Below are positions 1 to 9,161 of a stretch of 64,000 bases of DNA, one piece after another. Below the pieces are notes generated by a model. The model was not told the origin of the DNA and searched no databases. It was given only the letters and a program-made list of their open reading frames with translations. The DNA comes from Semisulcospira habei. Its lineage: Eukaryota > Mollusca > Gastropoda > Semisulcospiridae. Position numbers and translations under genes: made by a program. Where the stretch lies: assembly GCA_036245525.1 (NCBI GenBank), contig BTPG01000002.1, forward strand, positions 165,921,042-165,985,041, in the 5' to 3' direction. Numbering within the stretch: position 1 is the first letter of the stretch; the number at the start of each line of letters is the position of its first letter.

Positions 1-1339
1 TCGTCCCCTCGCAACCCCAGTTGGCTAGCCGCGGTCAACGGGTATCTTCTCATGCGGTCAAAAAACAAGAAAGAATAACGGATCCACTCTCATGACGACC
101 ACGACCGGACTCAACGTAGCATGCTGGAACGTCCGAACCATGCTCGACAAAGCAGACAGCGGACGCCCTGAACGTCGCTCCGCCCTCATTGCCCATGAAT
201 TGCGGAGGTTAAACATCGACATCGCCGCGCTCAGCGAAGTACGCCTTCCGGACGAAGGCAGCCTCCAAGAACTTGGTGCTGGGTACACCCTCTACTGGTC
301 AGGCAGGCCTGCATCAGAAAGACGGCTCTCAGGCGTGGGTTTCATGGTCAAGACATCCATTGCGACTAAGCTGGAAAACCTACCAACGGGCCACTCAGAC
401 CGCATCATGTCCATGCGCCTCCCACTGAGACACCAGCAACACGTCACCCTTCTCAGTGTGTACTCCCCAACCCTCCTGGCAGAGCCTGCTGAAAAGGACA
501 AGTTTTACACTGACCTGCGCAGCCTCCTACAGAGTACCCCTGCAGACGACAAAGTCATCATCCTTGGCGACTTCAACGCGAGAGTGGGCCAGGACTCTGA
601 AGCCTGGAAAGGAGTCCTCGGCAAGCATGGCGTGGGGAACTGCAATGACAATGGCCGCCTACTGTTGGAGTTCTGTGCGGAGCAGCAACTGGTCATCACC
701 AACACTACTTTTCAGCAAAAGGACAGTCGAAAGACCACCTGGATGCATCCTCGCTCCAAACACTGGCACCTTATCGACTATGTCCTAGCGCGTCAGAGGG
801 ACCGCAGTGACGTCCTCCTCACCAGAGTGATGCCCAGCGCAGAGTGCCACACTGACCACCGCCTTGTCCGCTGCAAACTCAGGCTCCACTTCAAGCCAAA
901 ACCCAAGAAATGGGGGCCCCCCAAGAAAAAGCTTGATGTTGCCAGCCTTCAGCGTGACGATGTGAAAGCTGCCTTTCAGACAGATTTACAGCGCAGGCTC
1001 AAAGACACAGCGGACCCAGTAGACTCCTCCCCTGAAACACTTTGGGAACAACTGAAAACTGCTATTGCAAAATCCTCTGCAGAAGTCTTGGGTTTCGCCA
1101 GAAAGAAGAACAAAGACTGGTTTGACGAAAACGATGTAGAGATCCAGGAACACCTAGGAAAAAAAAGAGCCGCCCATCAGGCCCACCTAGTCCAGCCTTC
1201 CTGCCCTGTGAAGAAGTCTGCCTTCCGCCTTGTCTGCAGCAGTCTCCAGCGCAAGCTCAGAGATCTCCAGAATGAGTGGTGGACCAGACTTGCACAGAGG
1301 ACCCAGCTTTGCACTGACAATGGTGACTACAGGGGCTTC
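1..1339 (+). mobile_element. LINE-A copy 1, 3'-truncated
   Basis: Non-LTR retrotransposon of the same family as 8488-12413. Positions 1-91 are the end of the 5' UTR, closely matching the bases just before the ATG at 9162. The coding part follows the intact copy to about 1339, where it switches inside a Gly-Phe codon pair to unrelated AT-rich sequence. The RT and C-terminal finger are therefore missing. LINEs normally lose 5' sequence, so loss of the 3' half points to a later deletion or rearrangement. The left part lies outside the window. Confidence 0.9.
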
Positions 1340-1342
1340 TAA
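92..1342 (+). pseudogene. LINE-A endonuclease domain, RT lost
   Basis: 416 codons of an apurinic-like (EEP) endonuclease plus the linker before the RT. Visible motifs: CWNVRT near residue 10 (catalytic Asn), ALSEVRLP (Glu), GDFNARVG near 158 (Asp/Asn) and TDHRLV (Asp-His). These belong to the metal-dependent nuclease that nicks target DNA in target-primed reverse transcription. The frame is open but stops at a chance TAA right after the truncation point. Without an RT it cannot retrotranspose. The start was chosen by match with the intact copy. Confidence 0.88.
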
Positions 1343-1798
1343 GTTATTTATATGATGGAACAAAAAACCCAACACCATATAATATTATTTCGGAAAATAT
1401 AATGAAGTTATTTCCTTAACACATGAGATAAACACATATCTCTGCCCATTTGGCCCCAAGGATCTGTTTCAAAAATTGTGAAGATGTCACTTAGCGACTG
1501 CATATCAGCTGCAGGTGATAGATGGTGGAAAAAAGTAGATTAAAATCCCGGACAAATTTGCGATATCGCATGTTTGTCCGGGCTTTTAATCTACTTTTTT
1601 TCCTCGAACCACGTGCAATTTTGACCTAATTCTAATTTCCACAAATCTACTCCAGGGGCGCGCCGGGAGATTGGCCTGGTGCCTGATGGGTTCAGCTGGT
1701 GCAGTGACAGTCCGGCCCTCCACAATGTCTATCTGACATGTAGTTCTGAGTGTTATTCCTATGATATCCCTCCTGTAGGTAGCATTGTGATATCTCAC
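1340..1798. other. Non-coding, presumed PNP intron
   Basis: AT-rich sequence between the truncated LINE and the PNP exon. On the minus strand this is the intron downstream of that exon. It contains the fold-back repeat at 1527-1602 and no credible coding region. Confidence 0.5.
1527..1602. repeat. Short fold-back (hairpin) repeat
   Basis: Near-perfect inverted repeat: an arm reading AAAAAAGTAGATTAAAA then CCCGGACAAA is mirrored by TTTGTCCGGG and CTTTTAATCTACTTTTTT. The centre TGCGATATCGCA is itself palindromic. Size and shape suit a small MITE or foldback element; no target duplication is obvious. Confidence 0.7.
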
Positions 1799-1974
1799 CT
1801 GTACTGACGGGAAATCCTGGTATTTTGGAGTAGTGAATAACTGTCCTGTCCTCCACAAGATCGGCCAGGGCGCCCAGACCAGAGCCACAGATGATGCCCA
1901 GTTTGGGTCGACACGGAGTCTGGGCCAGAATGCCGTCAGCTATCTTCTTCACTTCGTCGTACGACATGCCTTGT
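1799..1974 (-). CDS. PNP: Purine nucleoside phosphorylase, one internal exon
   Basis: Host gene exon of 176 bp. It encodes a segment with RPKLGIICGSGLGALADLV and IPGFPVST. The IICGSGLG loop is the phosphate-binding signature of trimeric PNPs, which split purine (deoxy)nucleosides with phosphate to base plus (deoxy)ribose-1-phosphate in cytosolic purine salvage. On the minus strand it is preceded by ...GTCGTCTGCAG (acceptor) and followed by GTGAGA (donor). The codon for the Val expected after PVST is split after its first base. Size and borders agree with exon 2 of vertebrate PNP as I remember it. Exon 1 should lie at higher coordinates and exon 3 beyond the left window edge; neither is recognisable. 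The 176-bp exon has no stop or frameshift, so the gene may be functional. Confidence 0.88.
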
Positions 1975-3156
1975 CTGCAGACGACACAAATTAATAAAGA
2001 ATACGTGTATTAGTACAAACTATTGAGAATAGTATTACTGTTAGTAACATAAACCTCATCCAAAGAGACATGGCCGACTTAAAAACAGCACCGCCGAGAT
2101 TAATGATGATTCTATTTATCTTCATTGTTTTACGCCATGTCTTACCATAAATTTCTAATAATTGATAATACAAATGCTCGAGTATGATTAACCCCTAGAT
2201 TGCTATTGACGATAACGTTCGACTGAGCGGAGAGTATCGCCAGTATGTCAAGGGGTAAATCTGCCCCCTACTGCCGTGACACAAATATACCGTCCAACAC
2301 TGACTGAGGTAGACGCAGCTACCCAAGAGCGATGTGGGAACCCAAAATATTACACTCAGATTGTGTGAAGGCGGCGTGACATCCAAAATAAACAAATAGA
2401 AAAATTAGCAGACATTCAACTCGGGTGGAGCGGGGCCTCAGAGCAAGACAACCTATTTGTCCGAACACCATCACACAGCCCCATCAAAGCTTTCACCTCT
2501 GCCGAAGAAAGACTAAAAAGAAACGGCTTTCAAAACTTACAGTGGCACAACTCGAAGCAGCGGACTGAAGCATAGAAGTAAGACTCTGTATTCAATCCGC
2601 ACTTGGATGAGCAAGTATTTCAGCGCTCATAAGCAAATAATTGTCGAATAGGTCCGGCAGTGATTTTATTCCCTTATGTGCAAACCTCCATCTTACCTCA
2701 AAGCGCGAGCACATTCCTCTGCCGCCATTCTGTGTGAGCAGCGGCGTCACTGCTCTGGCAATGGCAGGCCGTGTGATTGTTACAGATTTATTTTTAGATT
2801 ACCTTGCATGTGCTTTTCAGTTCTGATGGTGACGTATTCGAGAACGAATCAACGTAAAAGCACTGGGCTCCTTTGACAGCTACAGGATTCAAAGATTTTA
2901 TTTACTAAGTTATACAACTCCTCCACAAAGCCATCCCCCTCTTTTTTCAAGCTTCTAACATATCCTTTTGATGGCACCACACGGCATACGTAAACGCAGA
3001 ATCGAAAACCACAGTCTCAAACGTTCGGGGGCCGGGAAGGGGGTGGGGGCGCTCATGTGCTGTGACACCAGGCATTTCACCGCTGGGCCGGGTCTTTTGC
3101 GTAAAATTTAACAAAGATTTCAGAAACACAATTTGCGTCCACTGGCAGTGAAGAGA
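1975..3156. other. Non-coding, presumed PNP intron
   Basis: No exon or recognisable element was supported here. Short open frames lack codon bias and splice signals. By position it would be intron upstream of the PNP exon. Confidence 0.4.
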
Positions 3157-3610
3157 TTAATAATAATAATGACCGTACTTACATAACGCGTATCCTAAAA
3201 TAAGCTCTACGCGCTTTACAAATAAAGAGAGTGGAGCGTGCCATAAAGCCAGAGAAACAAAGGATTCTTCAATACACACGCACACACAGACAAACAGGTA
3301 CATAATCAGGAAGAACTAAGCTACATTGGTGTATCGAACAGGTGGGTCTTAAGGACAGATTTAAAGGCAGTAAATGAGGGAGAATGACTGTATGTCCATG
3401 GGTAGTGAGTTCCAGACAACAGGTCCAACGTTAATCGATGACGTGTACGTTGGACACAGTAACTGTGTAAACAGCAGCCTCAACCAGGAACAGCTGGAGG
3501 CAGATGTCAATCAGTATGCGGGATTGATTGTCTATAATTTTGTTACTGATGAGCCCCTTTGGCTGCAGGTGTGTATGTGCACAGAAATAGACTCGTCTAC
3601 ATGACGGGAA
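3157..3610. repeat. Interspersed repeat with (TAA)n edge
   Basis: Begins with a TAATAATAATAAT run and continues with a GCGCTTTACAAATAAAG segment, an arrangement I associate with common invertebrate retroposons read from the minus strand (tail ATTATTATT). The family was not identified and the right border is uncertain. Confidence 0.35.
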
Positions 3611-3639
3611 AACCATCGTATCAAATGTTAACCCGTTAA

Positions 3640-3826
3640 ATGCCAGCTGACGCAGACTGTGTTTCTGCAGTCTTTGCGGGTTTTAATTCACTACCAAAAA
3701 GCCCTAGATGTCCATGGATTCAAAGTGGTGTCAGCAAGAGGCATAGGTAACAACTGCGGGGGTTCATGAGGATCTATACCTCTTGCAGCTGGGTGTCATG
3801 TTCAAATTGTCTCAGCACTGAACAGA
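3640..3826. repeat. MITE-like repeat, family M1
   Basis: Shares blocks such as GAGGATCTATACCTCTTGCAG with segments near 12840-13080, 23461-23735, 37300-37610 (inverted) and 45600-45850. Copies are diverged and non-coding. A non-autonomous DNA element is likely, but its ends could not be fixed. Confidence 0.4.
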
Positions 3827-4042
3827 TTAACCCATTCAGACCTGACGAACTACAGCAGGAGAGGGGTCGACCATGATAATTCAAGGGTAGTGCCAGATTA
3901 GCTTGGCGCCTGTAGGCGCCAAGCTAATCTGGCACTACCCTTGAATCATCATGGTCGCTCCATCTCCTGCAACAGGTGCATAGTCGTTAGATGACGCCTC
4001 CAAAATTTGGGAAATACGTGCGCCGGATTCGGAATGAGTTAA
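3827..4042. mobile_element. Fold-back MITE, piggyBac-like, copy 1
   Basis: TTAA flanks both sides (3827-3830 and 4039-4042). The outer ends start CCCATTC and, inverted, CTCATTC. The core 3871-3957 is a near-perfect hairpin: ATTCAAGGGTAGTGCCAG is mirrored by CTGGCACTACCCTTGAAT around GGCGCC. TTAA duplication with ends starting CCC is typical of piggyBac-derived MITEs. It encodes nothing. Confidence 0.6.
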
Positions 4043-4329
4043 TGCCCATCTCGACGTGACGGGTCTGCCTTTGCTGCGACCTCGGCGTTGCTTTCACAAT
4101 TAACCAACACGTGATGATTCTGTGACACTCAAATTTCACGTTCTGTATTCTAATGCGCAAAATAGTTTTTGGATTTGCTTGTGCAAAATCTACGCTGTGT
4201 GTGTCTGCGGACAGAATTCTGTCTTCACAATAATATTCATTAAAGGCCCGATACCGCAGTAACTGTTCAAAGATACATTTATGTAACAGATGGTTGCGAA
4301 ACGCTGCACACAGGTCCAGCTATGGTTCA

Positions 4330-4547
4330 TTTAGACACAGGACAATCCAGTTCAACACACGTCGTCTTTGGTCAGATCTTTTTAACGGTCATCTACACCC
4401 CCCCTCACTCCAACCCCTCCCACGCCTCAGACCAGATAGCAGATGTGATTAGAGTTACAGCTTATCTCCCCTGACGCCCCCAACTTTATTGCAGGTGACT
4501 TTAACGACTGTGACTTACACACGAGCTTACCGACTTTTCACCAGTAC
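4330..4547 (+). pseudogene. Decayed endonuclease part of Rex1-like LINE
   Basis: Translation gives FLTVIYTPPHSNPSHASDQ followed, after at least one frameshift near 4455-4470, by APNFIAGDFNDCDL. GDFN is the conserved Asp-Asn block of LINE endonucleases. It leads in frame into the open frame at 4548, so that ORF's first Met is not the native start. Confidence 0.65.
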
Positions 4548-6650
4548 GTGACTGTCCCCACTCGCAAGAACAAGACGTTAGATTTAGTGTATGGAAACAT
4601 CCCCAATGCATACCGATCGTTTGTCCTCCCTCCCGTAGGTAACTCTGACCACAATACTGTGTTTCTTGTCCCAGCATACAAACCCAAAATCCAGACAGAG
4701 CCCATAGTGAAGAAGTTAGTTAAGGTGTGGTCTAAGGATAGTGTAGAACAGTTGCAGGGGTGTTTTGAGTGTACAGATTGGGACGTGTTTCTTGATTCTA
4801 GTGCCAGTGTAGACGAAGCTACTGAAGTAACTTCTGACTATGTGAATTTCTGTAAAGATATGATTATTCCATCTAAGACAGTGAAATTGTATCCCAACAA
4901 CAAACCATGGATTTCAAAGTCTCTCAAAGCCACATTGAATGAGAAAAAAGTTGCATTTCAGACTGGAGACAGAATAGAAAGGAAAGCAGTACAGAATAAA
5001 TTGAGGAAGCAGATTTTAGACGCTAAGAAAATGTATAAAGAGAAAGTAGAGTCACAGTTTGAATCAGGTATCTTAGCAGATGCATGGAAAGGACTTAAAA
5101 CTTTATCAGGCCACAATAAATCAAAATTCAGTAGCAGTAGCATGCCAATGAAAGAACAAACTGAATTTTCTGAAAAACTGAATGAGTTCTCTTGTAGATT
5201 TGAGAAAGATGATCTGAAGGATGATTTAGATAGCATGATTTCCCAGCTTGAAGTAAATGTGGCAGGCAATGTTGATGAAGACTTTGAGATCCATGGCAAG
5301 GCGGTTCAGAAGCTTTTTAGCAAACTGAATGTTAAGAAAGCAGTAGGCCCTGATAATATTTGCGGTAGAGTTTTGAGAGTATGTGCCAGTCAATTGTCTG
5401 TTGTTTATAGCCGTTTGTTTAGCTGGTCTCTGAAGGATTGCACTGTACCTAGGCTCTGGAAAACATCTACAGTCTGCCCTGTCCCCAAGAACAACAAGCC
5501 CAAGACACTCAATGACTATCGCCCTGTAGCTCTCACCTCTATAGTAATGAAGTGCTTTGAGCGTGTTGTCCTTTCTAGACTGCTCGATCAGGTCAAGCCC
5601 TATCAAGATCCTTTCCAGTTTGCATACAAGCAAAACAGATGTACTGATGACGCCACACTCACACTCCTGCACCATGCATACACACATTTAGAAAAACCTG
5701 GCTCTTTTGTACGCATTCTTTTTATAGACTTTTCTTCAGCCTTCAACACTATACAACCCTATCTCATAGCTCAAAAACTTCTCTGTTACAATGTAACGCC
5801 AAGGCTTATCCTATGGATTGTCAACTTCCTTGTAAATAGGACCCAGTCAGTTCGCTTTCAAACAGCTCTCTCATCCCTTAGGTCCACTTCCATAGGCGCC
5901 CCTCAAGGTACAGTTCTCTCCCCTGTGCTGTTCACAATGTACACTAACAATTGTAGTGGCACTGACTCTACCCTTCTTATAAAATACTCGGATGACACTG
6001 CCTTAGAAGATCTCTCCAATAATGATGCGACTTACTTTGCAGAAGTAGAACGTTTTAGTGTTTGGTGTAAAGATAATTTTCTAGACCTAAATGTGAGTAA
6101 GACCAAGGAACTACTGATAGACTTTCGAAGAAACCCTGCCCCTGTCCTGATGATCGATGATGTGTCTGTTGAGCGTGTGACTGAGTATAAGTATCTTGGA
6201 ACAGTCATAGATGATAAGTTGTCCTTTAACGCAAACACCACCCTCATACATAAGAAATGTGAGTCACGCATCTACTGCCTCCAGAAACTCAGGAAGCTGA
6301 ATGTGAACCCCTCTGTCCTTCAAACTTTTTACTGCTCTTTTATTGAGTCTGTCATCACTTTCGGTTCTGAGTGCTGGTATGGAGGTCTGAGTGTGAAGAA
6401 CAAGAACACCCTGGCACGAATGGTAAACATCTGCAGCAAAGTGACTGGCAGTAAGCAAAACAGTGTGGAGTCCCTGTATGAACAGCGTGTGGTGAGAAAG
6501 GGTAGGCGGATAGCTTCAGACAGATCTCATGTCCTTGCCCACCTCTATGAACTCCTCCCCTCTGGCCGCAGACTCTGCACGCACAAAGCTAGAACACTTA
6601 GACTACAGCACAGTTTCATCCCCAAATCCATCACTCTAAGCAATCTGTAG
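4548..6650 (+). CDS. LINE reverse transcriptase (Rex1/CR1-like), 5'-incomplete
   Basis: 700 codons. The N-terminal part is the end of the endonuclease: the TLDLVYGN block and GNSDHNTV, the catalytic Asp-His pair. The RT follows: KKAVGPDNI, NDYRPVALTS, LFIDFSSAFN (first catalytic Asp, near residue 394), GAPQGTVLSP, and KYSDDTAL near 480 in the YxDD position, with Ser for the usual Ala. The C-terminus (HLYELLPSGRR) is the usual tail of this family. Only the N-terminal part is damaged, which suggests a fairly recent insertion. It would copy its RNA at a nicked genomic site. Confidence 0.85.
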   Translation: MTVPTRKNKTLDLVYGNIPNAYRSFVLPPVGNSDHNTVFLVPAYKPKIQTEPIVKKLVKVWSKDSVEQLQGCFECTDWDVFLDSSASVDEATEVTSDYVNFCKDMIIPSKTVKLYPNNKPWISKSLKATLNEKKVAFQTGDRIERKAVQNKLRKQILDAKKMYKEKVESQFESGILADAWKGLKTLSGHNKSKFSSSSMPMKEQTEFSEKLNEFSCRFEKDDLKDDLDSMISQLEVNVAGNVDEDFEIHGKAVQKLFSKLNVKKAVGPDNICGRVLRVCASQLSVVYSRLFSWSLKDCTVPRLWKTSTVCPVPKNNKPKTLNDYRPVALTSIVMKCFERVVLSRLLDQVKPYQDPFQFAYKQNRCTDDATLTLLHHAYTHLEKPGSFVRILFIDFSSAFNTIQPYLIAQKLLCYNVTPRLILWIVNFLVNRTQSVRFQTALSSLRSTSIGAPQGTVLSPVLFTMYTNNCSGTDSTLLIKYSDDTALEDLSNNDATYFAEVERFSVWCKDNFLDLNVSKTKELLIDFRRNPAPVLMIDDVSVERVTEYKYLGTVIDDKLSFNANTTLIHKKCESRIYCLQKLRKLNVNPSVLQTFYCSFIESVITFGSECWYGGLSVKNKNTLARMVNICSKVTGSKQNSVESLYEQRVVRKGRRIASDRSHVLAHLYELLPSGRRLCTHKARTLRLQHSFIPKSITLSNL

Positions 6651-7195
6651 GTACATCCACGCATACCCAACCCTAACTCCTCCCCCTATCCCTGTGCAAT
6701 CAGTAGGAATGGAGCTTGTTGATTTTAGAGAAGTGATTATATTGTGTTTTATTTGGTGGTGAACATGTACATACTGGGATTGCTGTTACTGAGTGTTTAC
6801 CCACTAATTATTTTACTACGGTAGACTCTAATTATGCAGCTTGTGTAATAATGTGTAATAATGTACTGAGACGTTTGTATAATAAGTAGTGAGGGTTAGG
6901 ACTAGGTTGAAACACGTATTATGTATGCATATGTAGAGGTGGGTGTGAATGTATAGGTGCCGCTCAGTTTAGTCCATAAAAGATGTTTGTGTGAGATGTG
7001 TAAGAGTTATGTGTAAAGATTTTGTAGTGTTTACTTTATATCCATTTGGAATTTGTAGCTGTCCAAGTGCAGGGAGAAAATGTTCATAATTATGCTATAA
7101 TGTTTTTATGTCTTGTTTGTACTATTTGTTATAAATGTACCACAACCGAATTTCTCTTTTTGAGATAATAAAGTACTCTTATTCTTATATCAAGT
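6651..7195 (+). other. 3' UTR of Rex1-like LINE
   Basis: AT-rich non-coding tail from the stop codon to the AATAAAG-TACTCTTATTC end. No ORF. Confidence 0.6.
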
Positions 7196-7448
7196 AACCT
7201 GACAATGAATCAACTCCGTTCTAGAATAAAACGCTTACGTACGAGAAACTGCTAAAAACAGATTGGCACGCTTAAAGCCGCGCAGAATAAATAAGTGCAG
7301 TTACGCATGTGCTTTTGCTACGTTTCCAAACTACTGTTCAAGTTCATTAGGTGTGTCGACATGGCATAACACAAATGGTGCTGAAATGTTTCTTCAGATT
7401 TATGCGCAATGGTACTTTAATATGTATAGACTTTCACTCCTTCAATTA

Positions 7449-7650
7449 TTAACCCTTTTAGCGCCATGGGTGCATTTCCCGAATTTTGGAAGTGTTACTT
7501 AACGACTATGTACCACTTGCAGGAGGTGGATTGACTATGATAATTCAAGGGTAGTGCCAGATTAGCTTGGCTCCTTCTGGCGCCAAGCTAGTCTGGCACT
7601 ACCCTTGAATTACCATGGCCAATCAATCTCCTGCGATAGGGTTCATGAGA
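7449..7650. mobile_element. Fold-back MITE, piggyBac-like, copy 2
   Basis: Starts TTAA-CCCTTTTAGCGCC and carries the same hairpin core (about 7536-7620) as 3871-3957, with a few mismatches. Its left arm matches the inverted right arm of copy 1 (CCCGAATTTTGGAAG against CCAAAATTTGGGAAA), so both belong to one long-armed family. The right end is decayed. Confidence 0.55.
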
Positions 7651-8064
7651 AACAATGCATCTTCGGCATGGTCTGATGAAGATACAACAGTCATTATTAT
7701 TTTCGATGAAAGAAGTTATCAGGATTAAATCCGTTACCAGCCCGCTCAAAATGCGTGCTTCAATATTTATCGGCATCAGCTGTGTGACCCAGGTTTCCTA
7801 AACCTGCCTCTCAGCAGCATGAGCAGCAGTAGTCACGATCGATATTCTACCGGCCACCGTCACTGGCCAGCCGTATGCAAACGATCACATCAGTAATTAT
7901 AGTCATGGGCCGATAAATGAGCTGCAGTCTGCCCGACGGCCTTTTACTACTTATGCTGTTGGACAGCTAATGCACTACAACGGCCCCAGTGGCCGTCTGG
8001 CCCGGCCTAAGAGTATCAGTCCACTTAAGTTATGATAATACTACTGTACTGAAAGCTGTATTAC
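7651..8064. other. Non-coding, nothing recognised
   Basis: No gene or repeat could be supported in this stretch. Confidence 0.4.
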
Positions 8065-8487
8065 GTAGATCTAGTTGAAAAGAAGTACCCAACGGAGAAA
8101 GAAACACGCTTAGAAAAGACGGGTACAACACAATTTATTAATATTTCGGGTAAATACCCTTTGTCAAAATAGACAAACAAACAAACAGAGAGATTAGCCG
8201 CTACTTATCTTCATTGGCAGAAAGAATGTGGCAACTGAAGGAGGTGACGTAAAATAAAAGAAAAGGAAGAACAAAAGTGCGGAAAAAGTAAAAATGACGT
8301 CAACGAAAAATCGTAAGAGAGAGACTCGGAAAGAACCTGAACACGAGAGACAAGAGTGTGTGCAAGCACGTGCAGGAGCGAGCGAAAGAAAAGGCGTGTA
8401 GATGAGGCCAGAGAAAGAGAGAGAGAGACGGAACTTCAATACATTACCCGTACCCGTCTTTTCTAAGCGTGTTTCTTTCTTTCTTTG

Positions 8488-9161
8488 GGCAGTGGGCAGA
8501 TGTTCACATCTGCACGGGACATAGACGACCCCGCCCTCCACGAGTCCCCTGCTGCCTTGCAGGACTGGCCGCTTGGCTGCGGAAAGGCTAAGGGGAGGAA
8601 AACCCTGACATCAAAGCCCCCGTGTCTCCGGGGAAGGTTTTTTAAGCCAGAGACTAGGACAAGGACAGTCTGATATAAAACCTACGACCCGAGGACCTCG
8701 ATGCCACCGTCCTAGCGTGCTAGGCCATGGCAGACGAACCAAGGGTTTAAAGGGTGGGGCCAGTACTGCGCACACTGCACTCCACCAAAAAGCTCCACCG
8801 CGCAGGCTTTAGGAAACGCCCACGGACCATGACAACGACCTTTCCAAGTCCTGTAGCGATGGGCAAGGGGCGAAACGGCAGGTGAAAGATGTCACTGGAA
8901 GCCGCAGTCTCAAACCTGCATGCAGGCGGTTCAGGATATTGGTCGCCTGATGTTGACCTGGGGATGACAACGTCACTCGGCACACCCTGAACGACCAAGC
9001 AGCCTTCTCTAGGGACAGCACTGCTTGCTCCACACGGAGAGGGGCCTAGAAAAGGTGGCCTAACCAAAGCTCATCCCCTCGTAACCCCAGTTGGCTAGCC
9101 GCGGTCAACGGGCATCTTCTCCTGCGGTCAGAAAACAAGAAAAAACAATGGATCCACTTTC
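8488..9161 (+). promoter_or_regulatory. LINE-A 5' untranslated region
   Basis: About 670 bases conserved with 22386-23060 on the minus strand, with no shared open frame. It should contain the internal promoter of the element, but no specific promoter motif was identified. There is no ORF1. Confidence 0.55.

Larger units (their letters stand above)
4300..7195 (+). mobile_element. Rex1/CR1-like LINE
   Basis: Non-LTR element with a decayed endonuclease end (4330-4547), a 700-codon frame (4548-6650) and a 545-bp 3' UTR. The 3' end reads GATAATAAAGTACTCTTATTC, a polyadenylation-like AATAAAG followed by a short T-rich tail as in Rex1-type LINEs. The 5' border is not visible and no target duplication was found; 5' truncation within the endonuclease is likely. 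Confidence 0.75.
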
